A stretch of 64,000 nt of DNA from Rhizobium mayense (GTDB lineage: Bacteria > Pseudomonadota > Alphaproteobacteria > Rhizobiales > Rhizobiaceae). Positions 25,097 through 34,331 of the stretch are shown here, piece after piece. Every line of letters starts with the position of its first letter. Within the stretch, counting starts at the first letter, position 1. The DNA is taken from contig NZ_JARFYM010000035.1 in assembly GCF_030272705.1 (NCBI RefSeq), positions 1 through 64,000 on the forward strand, in the 5' to 3' direction. The position numbers were made by a program, and so were the translations under genes. A model generated the notes under the pieces. The model was not told the origin of the DNA, made no database searches, and worked only from the letters and a program-made list of their open reading frames with translations.

Positions 25097-26011
25097 TCAG
25101 GCCACGTTCGAAGGCTTGGTGTTCCCGGCAGCCGCAGCCTCCAACCAGGAATAGAACGCTTCCATCCCTTCGCCGCTGCGGGCAGAAACCGTGAAAGTCT
25201 GCAGGCGCGGATTGACCCGCAGCGCATTAGCGATGCAGAGGCCAACATTGAAGTCGAGGTGCGGCAGGAGGTCGGACTTGTTGAGGATCATCAAATCAGC
25301 GGCTGCGAACATGTCTGGATATTTGAGCGGCTTGTCCTCGCCTTCCGTGACCGAGAGCACCACGACCTTGTGGGCCTCGCCGAGATCGAAAGCGGAAGGA
25401 CAAACAAGATTACCGACATTTTCGATGAACAGGATCGAATCGGGCTCGGGCGCCAGCTTTTTCACCGCGTGGCCGACCATGTGGGCGTCGAGGTGACAGC
25501 CCTTGCCGGTGTTGATCTGGATCGCGGGGGCACCGGTCTCGCGGATGCGTGCGGCATCGTTGGAGGTCTGCTGGTCACCCTCGATCACGCTGATCGGCAT
25601 CCGGCCCTTGAGGTGGCGGATGGCGCGCACCAGAAAGCTGGTTTTTCCCGAGCCGGGGCTCGAAACGAAATTCAGTGCAAAGGTGTCGTTCCGGCGCAAC
25701 CAAGCCCGGTTTTCCGCAGCATAGGCATCGTTTTTGGAGAGGATATCTTTTTCAACCTGGACGATACGCTCCTGGCTCATATCTGGCACATGCACGCCGG
25801 CAATGCCGTTGCCGTAGTGGAGTCCACCGTCTTCCGCGCGGCGGTCATGATCATGCGCACGATGGCGGTCATGGTCATGGTGATGTCCGTGTCCAGGATC
25901 GCGATGGCGGCCGCCATGGTCGTGATGATGATCATGCTCGCCGCCGTGCGCGCCGGTCTCGCTCTTGTTAACTTCCATCATTTCCGTCCCGCAACCACAT
26001 ACGGTGCACAT
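25097..26011 (-). CDS. hypB: HypB, GTPase and nickel-storage protein
   Basis: A 304-residue HypB. It opens with the nickel motif CTVCGCG, followed by a histidine-rich region (about 15 histidines between residues 22 and 55) typical of rhizobial HypB, which stores nickel. The GTPase has P-loop SSPGSGKTS (118-125) and a SIMIBI fold with NKSDLLP. It delivers nickel to the hydrogenase large subunit together with HypA. Its ATG overlaps the hypA stop (ATGA). Confidence 0.96.
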   Translation of the reverse strand: MCTVCGCGTEMMEVNKSETGAHGGEHDHHHDHGGRHRDPGHGHHHDHDRHRAHDHDRRAEDGGLHYGNGIAGVHVPDMSQERIVQVEKDILSKNDAYAAENRAWLRRNDTFALNFVSSPGSGKTSFLVRAIRHLKGRMPISVIEGDQQTSNDAARIRETGAPAIQINTGKGCHLDAHMVGHAVKKLAPEPDSILFIENVGNLVCPSAFDLGEAHKVVVLSVTEGEDKPLKYPDMFAAADLMILNKSDLLPHLDFNVGLCIANALRVNPRLQTFTVSARSGEGMEAFYSWLEAAAAGNTKPSNVA

Positions 26012-26352
26012 CAGATCACCTCCATGTCCTTGATCTTCAATTCGTCGCCCGCCGTCATCTGCACCCGATGGCCGCCGCAGTCCGGGCAGGCGCCAAACCG
26101 CTCACAAAGGGTCACCGTTTCCCCACAATCGAGGCACCAGCCCTCGCCGGCGATGCGGTTAATTTCGAGCGCGGCATATTCCGCTATCGTGCCACGCCGC
26201 ACAGCTTCGTAGCAGAACAGCAGCGAATCCGGATTGACGTGGCTCAAAACACCGACATCAAGCCGGATAGCTTTAATTGCGCGCGCACCGTTTACCCGCG
26301 CCGTCTCGCAGACGATGGCGATGACGCTTTCCATCAATGACATTTCATGCAT
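26011..26352 (-). CDS. hypA: HypA, nickel insertion protein
   Basis: A 113-residue HypA starting MHEMSLMESV, where His2 binds nickel, and with the zinc site CLDCGETVTL and CPDCGGHRVQ. The start at 26352 overlaps the hupK 3' end by 8 bases. A longer open frame upstream in the same phase runs inside hupK and is not part of the protein. In R. leguminosarum an Fnr-type promoter for hypBFCDE lies inside this gene; I looked for a TTGAT-N4-ATCAA box here and did not see one. Confidence 0.95.
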   Translation of the reverse strand: MHEMSLMESVIAIVCETARVNGARAIKAIRLDVGVLSHVNPDSLLFCYEAVRRGTIAEYAALEINRIAGEGWCLDCGETVTLCERFGACPDCGGHRVQMTAGDELKIKDMEVI

Positions 26353-27451
26353 GCGCAACGTCGCGAATTCCAACCTTGAACCCCACGCAGGGATCGAACA
26401 GCACGGCCAGGCGTGAGACCGACCGGGTCGCGGATTCACCCGCACCGATCCGTGACGACCGAAGTGTTTCGACAAACGGGCCCGCCGGATGAAAATTCCA
26501 TTCTGTCGGGGCGAGTATGCGGTATGCACAGAGCTTCCCATCCACACCGATTTCGGCCTGATGGTAAAGTCTGCCACGCGCGCATTCCACCGCGCCAAAG
26601 CCGCCAGTACCGGGCGTCGGGCCACCGGCCATGAGCTCGGAAGGGTCATTCTGGCCCTTGGCAAGATGGTGGAGTTGCATCAAGCAGAGGCGAACATCGC
26701 GCATGCGCGCCATGAAGCGTTGCGCAAGGTGAGGGCCGTCGGACCCGCTGGCACGGCAAAGCCGGGCATAAGCGCCGGTTTCGGTGACGCGACCGGCAAG
26801 ATGCGGCAAGGTGCTATAGCCCGCGTCGCAGCAAAGATGAGCGATAACCTCGGTGTCATCGCCGGCGGTCAGCGGGTCGGTCGGCCGCCCCATAAAAGTT
26901 CGGTCGTCCTCAATATCCCGGAAAATCGCCGCGCAAGCCGTGCCGTCCCGCGACAAGCCATCGTCTTCAGGTATGCCGAGCCCCGCCGCGGCGGCTCCAA
27001 GCCGCCGCGTGTTTGCGGCTAGGGAAATATGGTCCGTCCTCATCGCTTTCGCGTCATCAATGATAGCCTGGGAAGCGGTCAGAGCCCGGCGCAGATATTG
27101 GCCAGCCTCAGCCACGGCACCAGCCAGTAACGAGGGCCAGTGCAAAATTAGCGCCCTCAATGCCTCGAATATCCGTTCCGCCAGCAATCCGGCCATTGCC
27201 GCAGACCGACCCTCGGCGGGCATTGGCAGGTCTGCCGCATTCAGTATTGCGAGCCGCGCTGCCACCGATTGCGAAAAGCCACAGAGTGAAAAAACCTGCC
27301 CGGCAAGCACGGGCGCTTCTTCGGGTCGGCGGCCGATGAAGATGCGCGTCAACTCTTGCGCGCGGTTAACCCTCACCTCCACCGACGAGGGGAGCGCTTG
27401 TGTCACTGTCACGTCGATCCGGATCGAGCCTGCGCCAAGGAGGAAGGTCAT
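26345..27451 (-). CDS. hupK: HupK, hydrogenase assembly protein
   Basis: A 368-residue HupK, a degenerate relative of the hydrogenase large subunit that acts as a scaffold in maturation. The N-terminus (IRIDVTVTQALPSSVEVRV, then AQVFSLCGFSQSVAAR-like residues, here AGQVFSLCGFSQSVAARLAI) and the C-terminal FDPCVGFKVGIRDVAHA correspond to the two cysteine motifs of large subunits with most ligands lost. I placed the start at 27451, which overlaps the stop of the broken hupI frame; upstream sequence in this phase belongs to the hupI/hupJ remnant. Confidence 0.85.
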   Translation of the reverse strand: MTFLLGAGSIRIDVTVTQALPSSVEVRVNRAQELTRIFIGRRPEEAPVLAGQVFSLCGFSQSVAARLAILNAADLPMPAEGRSAAMAGLLAERIFEALRALILHWPSLLAGAVAEAGQYLRRALTASQAIIDDAKAMRTDHISLAANTRRLGAAAAGLGIPEDDGLSRDGTACAAIFRDIEDDRTFMGRPTDPLTAGDDTEVIAHLCCDAGYSTLPHLAGRVTETGAYARLCRASGSDGPHLAQRFMARMRDVRLCLMQLHHLAKGQNDPSELMAGGPTPGTGGFGAVECARGRLYHQAEIGVDGKLCAYRILAPTEWNFHPAGPFVETLRSSRIGAGESATRSVSRLAVLFDPCVGFKVGIRDVAHA

Positions 27452-27726
27452 GCAGCACGCTCTCGCTGTCCGCGGAAATTCTTCCGAAGGAGATCGGGGC
27501 AACTGAAGCCGGCCGGCGGAGCCGGCGGCGTGCGCGCGACGGCCTCGAAGAAAGCGCACACCGCTTTCTCCCCGGTCTTCCGGCACGGCGAAAAAATCTC
27601 TAATGCCGGGACCTGCCAGAGAGGGTCGCCTTGCGCAGGGGCATGAACGTGCCAGCAGATGTCGCATTCCATCCTGTCCCTGTTCGAGACCGTCCGGTGC
27701 TTGCCGACATTCTGGAAGCTCGTCAT
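27448..27726 (-). pseudogene. hupI: Broken hupI rubredoxin, probably joined to a hupJ remnant
   Basis: The frame starts like HupI rubredoxin (MTSFQNVG, then MECDICWHVHAPAQGDPLWQ) with the first CxxC metal motif. Near 27590, in a run of six T bases, the expected phase is lost: the next rubredoxin-like residues (FFAVPED) occur in another frame, and the second CPxCD motif is absent. What follows there (RGESGVRFLRGR) may be the tail of HupJ. A complete hupJ (HybE-like, about 160 residues) is normally found between hupI and hupK and is absent. A frameshift plus a deletion best explains this. The rubredoxin cannot bind iron in the normal way. Sequencing error in the T run would explain the frameshift but not the missing length. 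Confidence 0.7.
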
Positions 27727-28565
27727 CTGAAATATGCCTCCTCGATATGGCGCAGATGGGCGGCGGAATCGCGGAAATCCTCTTCAGCGGCAAGGGCAAA
27801 GGACGGGATGTCGACGATCTCCAGAGCGTCGAGAATGATTGCATCCATGCGATTGTAGAACTGCACGGACCAAACGTTGCGGGTCCCGGCCGCCACCACG
27901 CGACAGGTGCGATAGCCGCGCGAGGTCAGCTGCACGGGGCCCGGCCGTACCGCGACCTGCAGGAAATTCATGTCCTGGGGGTTCATCGGAAACAGCGACA
28001 AGGTGAAAACATGCGCTGGATCGCCGTGCCGATAGCGGTCGATGCGGTCGCCGATCTCGGTCAGCAAGGGCATAACATTCATTGTGCCCGACGGCGCAGG
28101 TCCATATGAGAGGGCAGCCGGCAGTACTGCGCAGGCCTGTCTCACCGCCATCGGAATCGACGCAACCTCGATATAATCCGCAAGCGGGATGCCGTTGGGG
28201 TCCTTGAAGCGGATACGCCATACGCCGGCCGTCACCGCTTCCTGGATATGCGCAAGGACACCGGAGGGCAGTAGCGCTGTTCCGGCGACCTCGCCTGTGC
28301 CGAGCGTCTGGGTGATCAGCTGCTTGTCATCGTCGGTGAATTCGGAGATGTCGAATAACCGGCCGGGCTGGTCGGCCTTCTGCACCGCGAGCGCCGCGGC
28401 AATGTCGGGCAGCAGCGTTGCAGTTTGGCGGCAGCGACGGATCTTCTCGGCGCTGCTGGTGACGAGGCCGTTGAGCTTGCAGGCGCCTTGCGGTGGATCG
28501 GCGCCGATCGGCACCACCGGCGCGGCATCTTCGCCTTCGGGCGCGATCCGGAAAGCTGCTGTCAT
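27723..28565 (-). CDS. hupH: HupH, hydrogenase maturation protein
   Basis: A 280-residue HupH (HyaF-like family), thought to help small-subunit maturation or protect it at higher oxygen. It begins MTAAFRIAPEGEDAAPVVPIG as in other rhizobial HupH, so I took the ATG at 28565, with GGGAGTCG upstream. Conserved stretches include FDISEFTDDDKQLITQTLGTGE and SVQFYNRMDAIILDALEIVD. Its stop overlaps the hupI start. It appears intact. Confidence 0.92.
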   Translation of the reverse strand: MTAAFRIAPEGEDAAPVVPIGADPPQGACKLNGLVTSSAEKIRRCRQTATLLPDIAAALAVQKADQPGRLFDISEFTDDDKQLITQTLGTGEVAGTALLPSGVLAHIQEAVTAGVWRIRFKDPNGIPLADYIEVASIPMAVRQACAVLPAALSYGPAPSGTMNVMPLLTEIGDRIDRYRHGDPAHVFTLSLFPMNPQDMNFLQVAVRPGPVQLTSRGYRTCRVVAAGTRNVWSVQFYNRMDAIILDALEIVDIPSFALAAEEDFRDSAAHLRHIEEAYFR

Positions 28566-28606
28566 AGAACGACTCCCTGCCGACATGGGGGAGTTCAACC
28601 CCCGGC

Positions 28607-29001
28607 CTAACGAATGCTAACTATGGCCAGCGCATCCCCGCACCGCCGGTTGCCGATCTTGTCCATATAGTCCGACCAGTGGCGGATCTTGCCAAACACG
28701 TGGAGCGGTTGATAGCGGTGTTGCCGAGCTTGGCATGACAATCATGCTGCAGCGCGGCTTCGGCTTGTCCCGGTGCAGCTGACGACGGGGCGCAGCAGCA
28801 GGCCCTGAAAGGCCTGCAAGATTTTTGGCAGGACAATGGCGCCATCGTCCGCTTCGGCTCGCTATGCCGGATCGCCGGTAAAGTACAGAATCGCCGTTTC
28901 AGCTTCGCCGCCAGCAGCTCCGAGAAAATGTCGATGCTTGTTTCATCGACGACGGGCGATCGCGTCCGCGCGTTCAGGACGCGGTTCAGATGGGACGGCA
29001 T
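28607..29001 (-). pseudogene. hupG: hupG pseudogene (hydrogenase accessory thioredoxin-like)
   Basis: The ATG at 29001 has a good GGAGGAGAC site and the first 27 residues match HupG (MPSHLNRVLNARTRSPVVDE). The match then jumps to the next frame (GEAETAILYFTGDPA), meets an in-frame TAG where relatives have glutamine, continues (RAEADDGAIVLPKILQAFQG), and finally moves to a third frame for the C-terminus (HVFGKIRHWSDYMDKIGN). At least two frameshifts and one nonsense change are needed, so one sequencing error cannot explain it. HupG is a HyaE-like chaperone for the Tat-exported small subunit. Confidence 0.85.
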
Positions 29002-29171
29002 TGTCTCCTCCAGATATTGGCTTGCAAACATTCTTCAAATTCTTGTTTGCAAGCGGCGTACCATTTGCAGAGAAATTCGATCGCATTGATCTGAAAGGAA
29101 AATTTTCATCGAGATAAAACACCAGCTCTACAAAGACGGGCGGATTGCTTTCAATGATGGAATTTAAACTG

Positions 29172-29468
29172 TCAGTTTTCCCGCAGGTGGGACGGCAGTT
29201 CCGGCTCGCGGGAGATGAGATCGGCAAACAGACTTTCGAACGGCCGTCCTTCGACGGCCTGGCCAAGGCCGGCCAATGCATCGTCGATCATGCGTGCTTC
29301 GTCGGCATCGAGCAGCCGTATCGCAGATCCCAAATGAGTAAGAACGTGAGTGCCGACCGGTTGCGGGCCGACCAACAGCATCGATATGGGAAAAACCGAT
29401 CCGTGGTGCTCACACTGCGCCGTCAATTTGCCGCTGCTTACCACTCGCATCGGAATCCCTATGCACAT
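29172..29468 (-). CDS. hupF: HupF, HypC-like hydrogenase chaperone
   Basis: A 98-residue HypC-family protein beginning MCIGIPMRVV, longer at the C-terminus than HypC as expected for HupF (LFADLISREPELPSHLREN). HupF stabilises the large subunit when hydrogenase is made in the presence of oxygen. In R. leguminosarum hupE, a nickel permease, lies just upstream; here only 150 non-coding bases separate HupF from hupD, so hupE is absent. Confidence 0.93.
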   Translation of the reverse strand: MCIGIPMRVVSSGKLTAQCEHHGSVFPISMLLVGPQPVGTHVLTHLGSAIRLLDADEARMIDDALAGLGQAVEGRPFESLFADLISREPELPSHLREN

Positions 29469-29618
29469 AATCAGCTCCTCGGTCCGCGAAAGTTCATGAT
29501 GTCGGGAACCGCATGGATTGGCTGCGAACGGTTCCCGTAGTTTCTAGCCTTGGGAAAAGTTTGAGGGAGCCGGCGAACTGGAACGCACCGACGGTCGCGG
29601 GCGCGCCCGAATCCCTCC

Positions 29619-30209
29619 TCAGGCGGTCAATGCGGCAGGATCGGCGCGCCACTCGTAATGCTCAAAATCGATGCCGTTGCCCAGAAGCGTTGGCGCGCTG
29701 CCGCTACGCGGGCTCACGTCGACGCCCCATCGCTCCAGGATACCGGCGGCGGCCATTATCGCCTTCGGAATTACCGCTTTGACGGGCTCTGTCACCGGTC
29801 CGCCCCAGCTATCGAGATCCGCCGGCTGGCAGCCGATCAATACGAGTTTCGCGGGATAGCGATCGAGAAGATCGGCAGCGCTTAGGACATCCTGGAAGCC
29901 TGTCTGATGCAGGCTGATCTTTTTGGCGCCGGTGAATTTCGGCACTTCGTCATTCGCGACGATCTTCAGTGTCCCGGGCGCGAGCCCGAAATCGATGGCG
30001 TCGAAGATAATCAAATCATCGGCCTCGGTCACATGGTGCACGAGATAGAGGCCCTGGGTGCCGCCATCGAGCACGGTGACATTGTTCGGCACCGCATAGG
30101 CGCGGTGGAAGGCTTCGACAGCGCGAACGCCGAAACCTTCGTCGGCCCAGAGAATATTGCCGACGCCGAGCACTAAGACGCGGCGTTTGCGAAAGTTTGG
30201 TTCGCCCAT
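29619..30209 (-). CDS. hupD: HupD, hydrogenase-specific endopeptidase
   Basis: A 196-residue maturation protease of the HybD family with the nickel-sensing residues in place: Glu24 in GVGNILWADEGFGVR, Asp70 in LIIFDAIDFG and His101 in KKISLHQTGF. It removes the C-terminal peptide of HupL once nickel is inserted. The ATG directly follows the hupC stop. Confidence 0.95.
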   Translation of the reverse strand: MGEPNFRKRRVLVLGVGNILWADEGFGVRAVEAFHRAYAVPNNVTVLDGGTQGLYLVHHVTEADDLIIFDAIDFGLAPGTLKIVANDEVPKFTGAKKISLHQTGFQDVLSAADLLDRYPAKLVLIGCQPADLDSWGGPVTEPVKAVIPKAIMAAAGILERWGVDVSPRSGSAPTLLGNGIDFEHYEWRADPAALTA

Positions 30210-30923
30210 CTAGTCCTCCTTGCGCTTGGACAGTCGCTCGCCCGAAATCATCGACGAGACGATGCTTTGGCGGCTGATGATGTCCTCGCGTACCGCGACA
30301 TAGATATGGATCATTACGAAGATCAGAATTCCCCACATTCCGAGGCGATGAAAGGTGTGGACGTCCTGACTGTTCGGCCAGATCGAAAATACCCAGCCGA
30401 ACAGCGCATATTCCCAGCTGTCGCGTCCGACACCTTCGCTATAGAGGGCAAATCCGGTGATTATCATGAATGCCAGCGGCAGCGTGAACATCAGGAACAT
30501 GACGAACTGCGACAGCGGATTGTGGCCGGGATATTTCAGCGCCTTTCCAGCGAGGAACGTGTACCAGCGCACATCGTGCAGCCATTCGCTCCAGAACCGC
30601 CCGCTCCAGAAGGGAACGTAGAAGATTTGACGCGCATGCACATTGCCGACGAAGGCCCAGTAGATCCTAAGGAGCAGGACCGCGACCAGGCTCTGGCCGG
30701 CGACGAAATGAGTGAAACGGATATAGCCCATGAGGAAATGAGCGCTCGCCTCGCCGGCCATGGCAGGCAACGGGCTGCCGATGAAATAGCCGGTCAGCGC
30801 TAGCGTCACAATGGAGAAGGCGTTCACCCAGTGCCAGAGCCGCACGGGCGCCTCGTAGACATACACGCTTTGGTACTCGCTGGCGCGTTCGCCATCAGCG
30901 TCGGAAGTATCGGAAAGGCTCAT
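30210..30923 (-). CDS. hupC: HupC, b-type cytochrome subunit of uptake hydrogenase
   Basis: A 237-residue diheme cytochrome b (HyaC/HupC family) with four membrane helices and histidines at the expected places (RLWHWVNAFSIVTLALTGY, IRFTHFVAG, FHRLGMWGILIFVMIHIYVA). It anchors the HupSL dimer to the periplasmic side of the inner membrane and passes electrons to quinone. It lies 9 bases after hupL. Confidence 0.95.
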   Translation of the reverse strand: MSLSDTSDADGERASEYQSVYVYEAPVRLWHWVNAFSIVTLALTGYFIGSPLPAMAGEASAHFLMGYIRFTHFVAGQSLVAVLLLRIYWAFVGNVHARQIFYVPFWSGRFWSEWLHDVRWYTFLAGKALKYPGHNPLSQFVMFLMFTLPLAFMIITGFALYSEGVGRDSWEYALFGWVFSIWPNSQDVHTFHRLGMWGILIFVMIHIYVAVREDIISRQSIVSSMISGERLSKRKED

Positions 30924-30932
30924 GATCGTCCC

Positions 30933-32723
<1,791 letters not shown>

Positions 32724-32749
32724 CGTGATCCTTCCTGTCCCTGCAGACG

Positions 32750-33832
32750 TTAAAGGTTGGGTTTCCCGCGCTTGGCAATGACCCGCTTGGCGGTCGTGAT
32801 TGCAGCGTGGGCAGCGATCACGCCGCCGACAACACCGGCTGCGGTCATACCCACTTGGTCCGCAGTGGCTTCTATGCCGAATTGGTTGATGTGCGTCAGC
32901 CGGGAATAGAAGCTGTCCTTGTCCCAGATACCGTCTTCCGAGCAGCCAATGCAGCCATGGCCGGACTGGATCGGGAAGGAGACGCCGCCATTCCAACGAA
33001 CGGTCGAGCAGGCATTGTAGGTGGTCGGTCCTTTGCAGCCCATCTTGTAAAGGCAGTAGCCCTTGCGCGCGCCTTCATCGTCCCATTCCTCGACGAACTG
33101 GCCAGCGTCGAAATGCGGGCGGCGATAGCACTTGTCGTGGATACGCTGCGAATAGAACATCTTCGGCCGGCCCTGGCGGTCGAGTTCGGGCAGCTTGCCG
33201 AACGTGGTGATGAATGTGATGACGCCGGTCATCACCTCTGCGATGGGCGGACAGCCCGGCACTTTGATAATCGGCTTGTCGCGGATCACTTTGTCGATCG
33301 GCGTCGCCCCAGTGGGGTTCGGTTTTGCCGCCTGAACGCAGCCCCAGGAGGCGCAGGTTCCCCAGGCGATGATAGCCAGGGCACCCTCGGCCATCCATTT
33401 GAGCTTCTCGACAAAGGGCCTGCCGCCATCGATGCAGAACATACCGTCTTCGTTGAGCGGCGGATTGCCTTCAACGGCAAGAATGTACTTGCCCTTGTAC
33501 TTTTCCGTGGTCTCCTCAAGGATCGCCTCGGCCTGGTGGCCGGCTGCCGCCATGATCGTATCGTCGTAATCGAGCGAGATCATCGACAGGACGACGTCCT
33601 TGACCAGAGGATGAGCCGAGCGGATGAAGCTTTCCGAACAGCAGGTGCATTCGAGCCCATGCATCCAGATCACCGGCACGCGCTCGTTGGTTTCGAGCGC
33701 CTCTGCCATTGCGGTCGCAGTACCGGGGCCGAAGCCGAGGCTGACTGCCGTCAGGCTGCAGAATTTCAGGAAACTGCGGCGGGTTACACCCTGGCGGCGG
33801 ATGATATCGTAAAACGTTTCTGGCGCGGCCAT
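32750..33832 (-). CDS. hupS: HupS, NiFe uptake hydrogenase small subunit
   Basis: A 360-residue small subunit with a twin-arginine signal (VTRRSFLKFCSLTAVSLGFG) and the Fe-S ligand motifs LECTCCSESFIRSAHP, GTCASWGCVQAA and CIGCSEDGIWDKDSFY. The ATG at 33832 follows AGGAGCAAT; an in-frame Met 7 codons earlier is less likely. Together with HupL it oxidises the hydrogen made by nitrogenase. The promoter should lie in 33833-34331; I found only a weak sigma54-like element (34040-34054) and no NifA site. Confidence 0.97.
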   Translation of the reverse strand: MAAPETFYDIIRRQGVTRRSFLKFCSLTAVSLGFGPGTATAMAEALETNERVPVIWMHGLECTCCSESFIRSAHPLVKDVVLSMISLDYDDTIMAAAGHQAEAILEETTEKYKGKYILAVEGNPPLNEDGMFCIDGGRPFVEKLKWMAEGALAIIAWGTCASWGCVQAAKPNPTGATPIDKVIRDKPIIKVPGCPPIAEVMTGVITFITTFGKLPELDRQGRPKMFYSQRIHDKCYRRPHFDAGQFVEEWDDEGARKGYCLYKMGCKGPTTYNACSTVRWNGGVSFPIQSGHGCIGCSEDGIWDKDSFYSRLTHINQFGIEATADQVGMTAAGVVGGVIAAHAAITTAKRVIAKRGKPNL

Positions 33833-33966
33833 ATTGCTCCTCGAACTTTGCATCCCTCAGGCTTTTCAAGCCAGCGACGTTGAGGCAGATGCCTGCAAAA
33901 AGCGCATCAGTTGTAGAACTGGCTCGCCGACTTTTTGTTTTCATTCGGACTGGAGGTTGGTGAGGA

Positions 33967-34119
33967 TTAAGATTTTTGCCTGCTGACAGTCAGCGTCATG
34001 ACACCGTCGGTGTTGCGCCTCTGGCCAAGGGCGTCGATTGCAATGCCATCGCCGCCTAGGTGTTCGATACCCAACTGGACCATCGAGGAGATGAACGAAT
34101 GCAGCGTGTAGATCATCAT
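33967..34119 (-). CDS. Possible small ORF upstream of hupS
   Basis: A 50-residue frame (MMIYTLHSFISSMVQLGIEH, then LGGDGIAIDALGQRRNTDGV) with fair coding character and no recognised family. No clear ribosome site was seen. It may be a gene remnant. The rest of 33833-34331 holds nothing else I can name apart from the weak -24/-12-like element at 34040-34054. Confidence 0.3.
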   Translation of the reverse strand: MMIYTLHSFISSMVQLGIEHLGGDGIAIDALGQRRNTDGVMTLTVSRQKS

Positions 34120-34331
34120 TTTCCAGGGTCTCGCAACGCAAATGTCGCATCGACCGATGCGGAAATCTACTAGGGGGTGCAACCCGATAGACAACTGTCT
34201 GCAAACTCGTTCCACGTGATCGCTGTGCTATTCGACAAAGCGACGTCTTCGCAATGATCTGTGCCTGCGCCGCAGTCATAAATTCCCAACCTCAACGGCC
34301 CCCAATCATGAGCGGTTGGTGGGTTGCCATT

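Noticed and set aside
26011..26400. Fnr/FixK box inside hypA, as described for R. leguminosarum
   Set aside because: No TTGAT-N4-ATCAA or close variant was found in this stretch.
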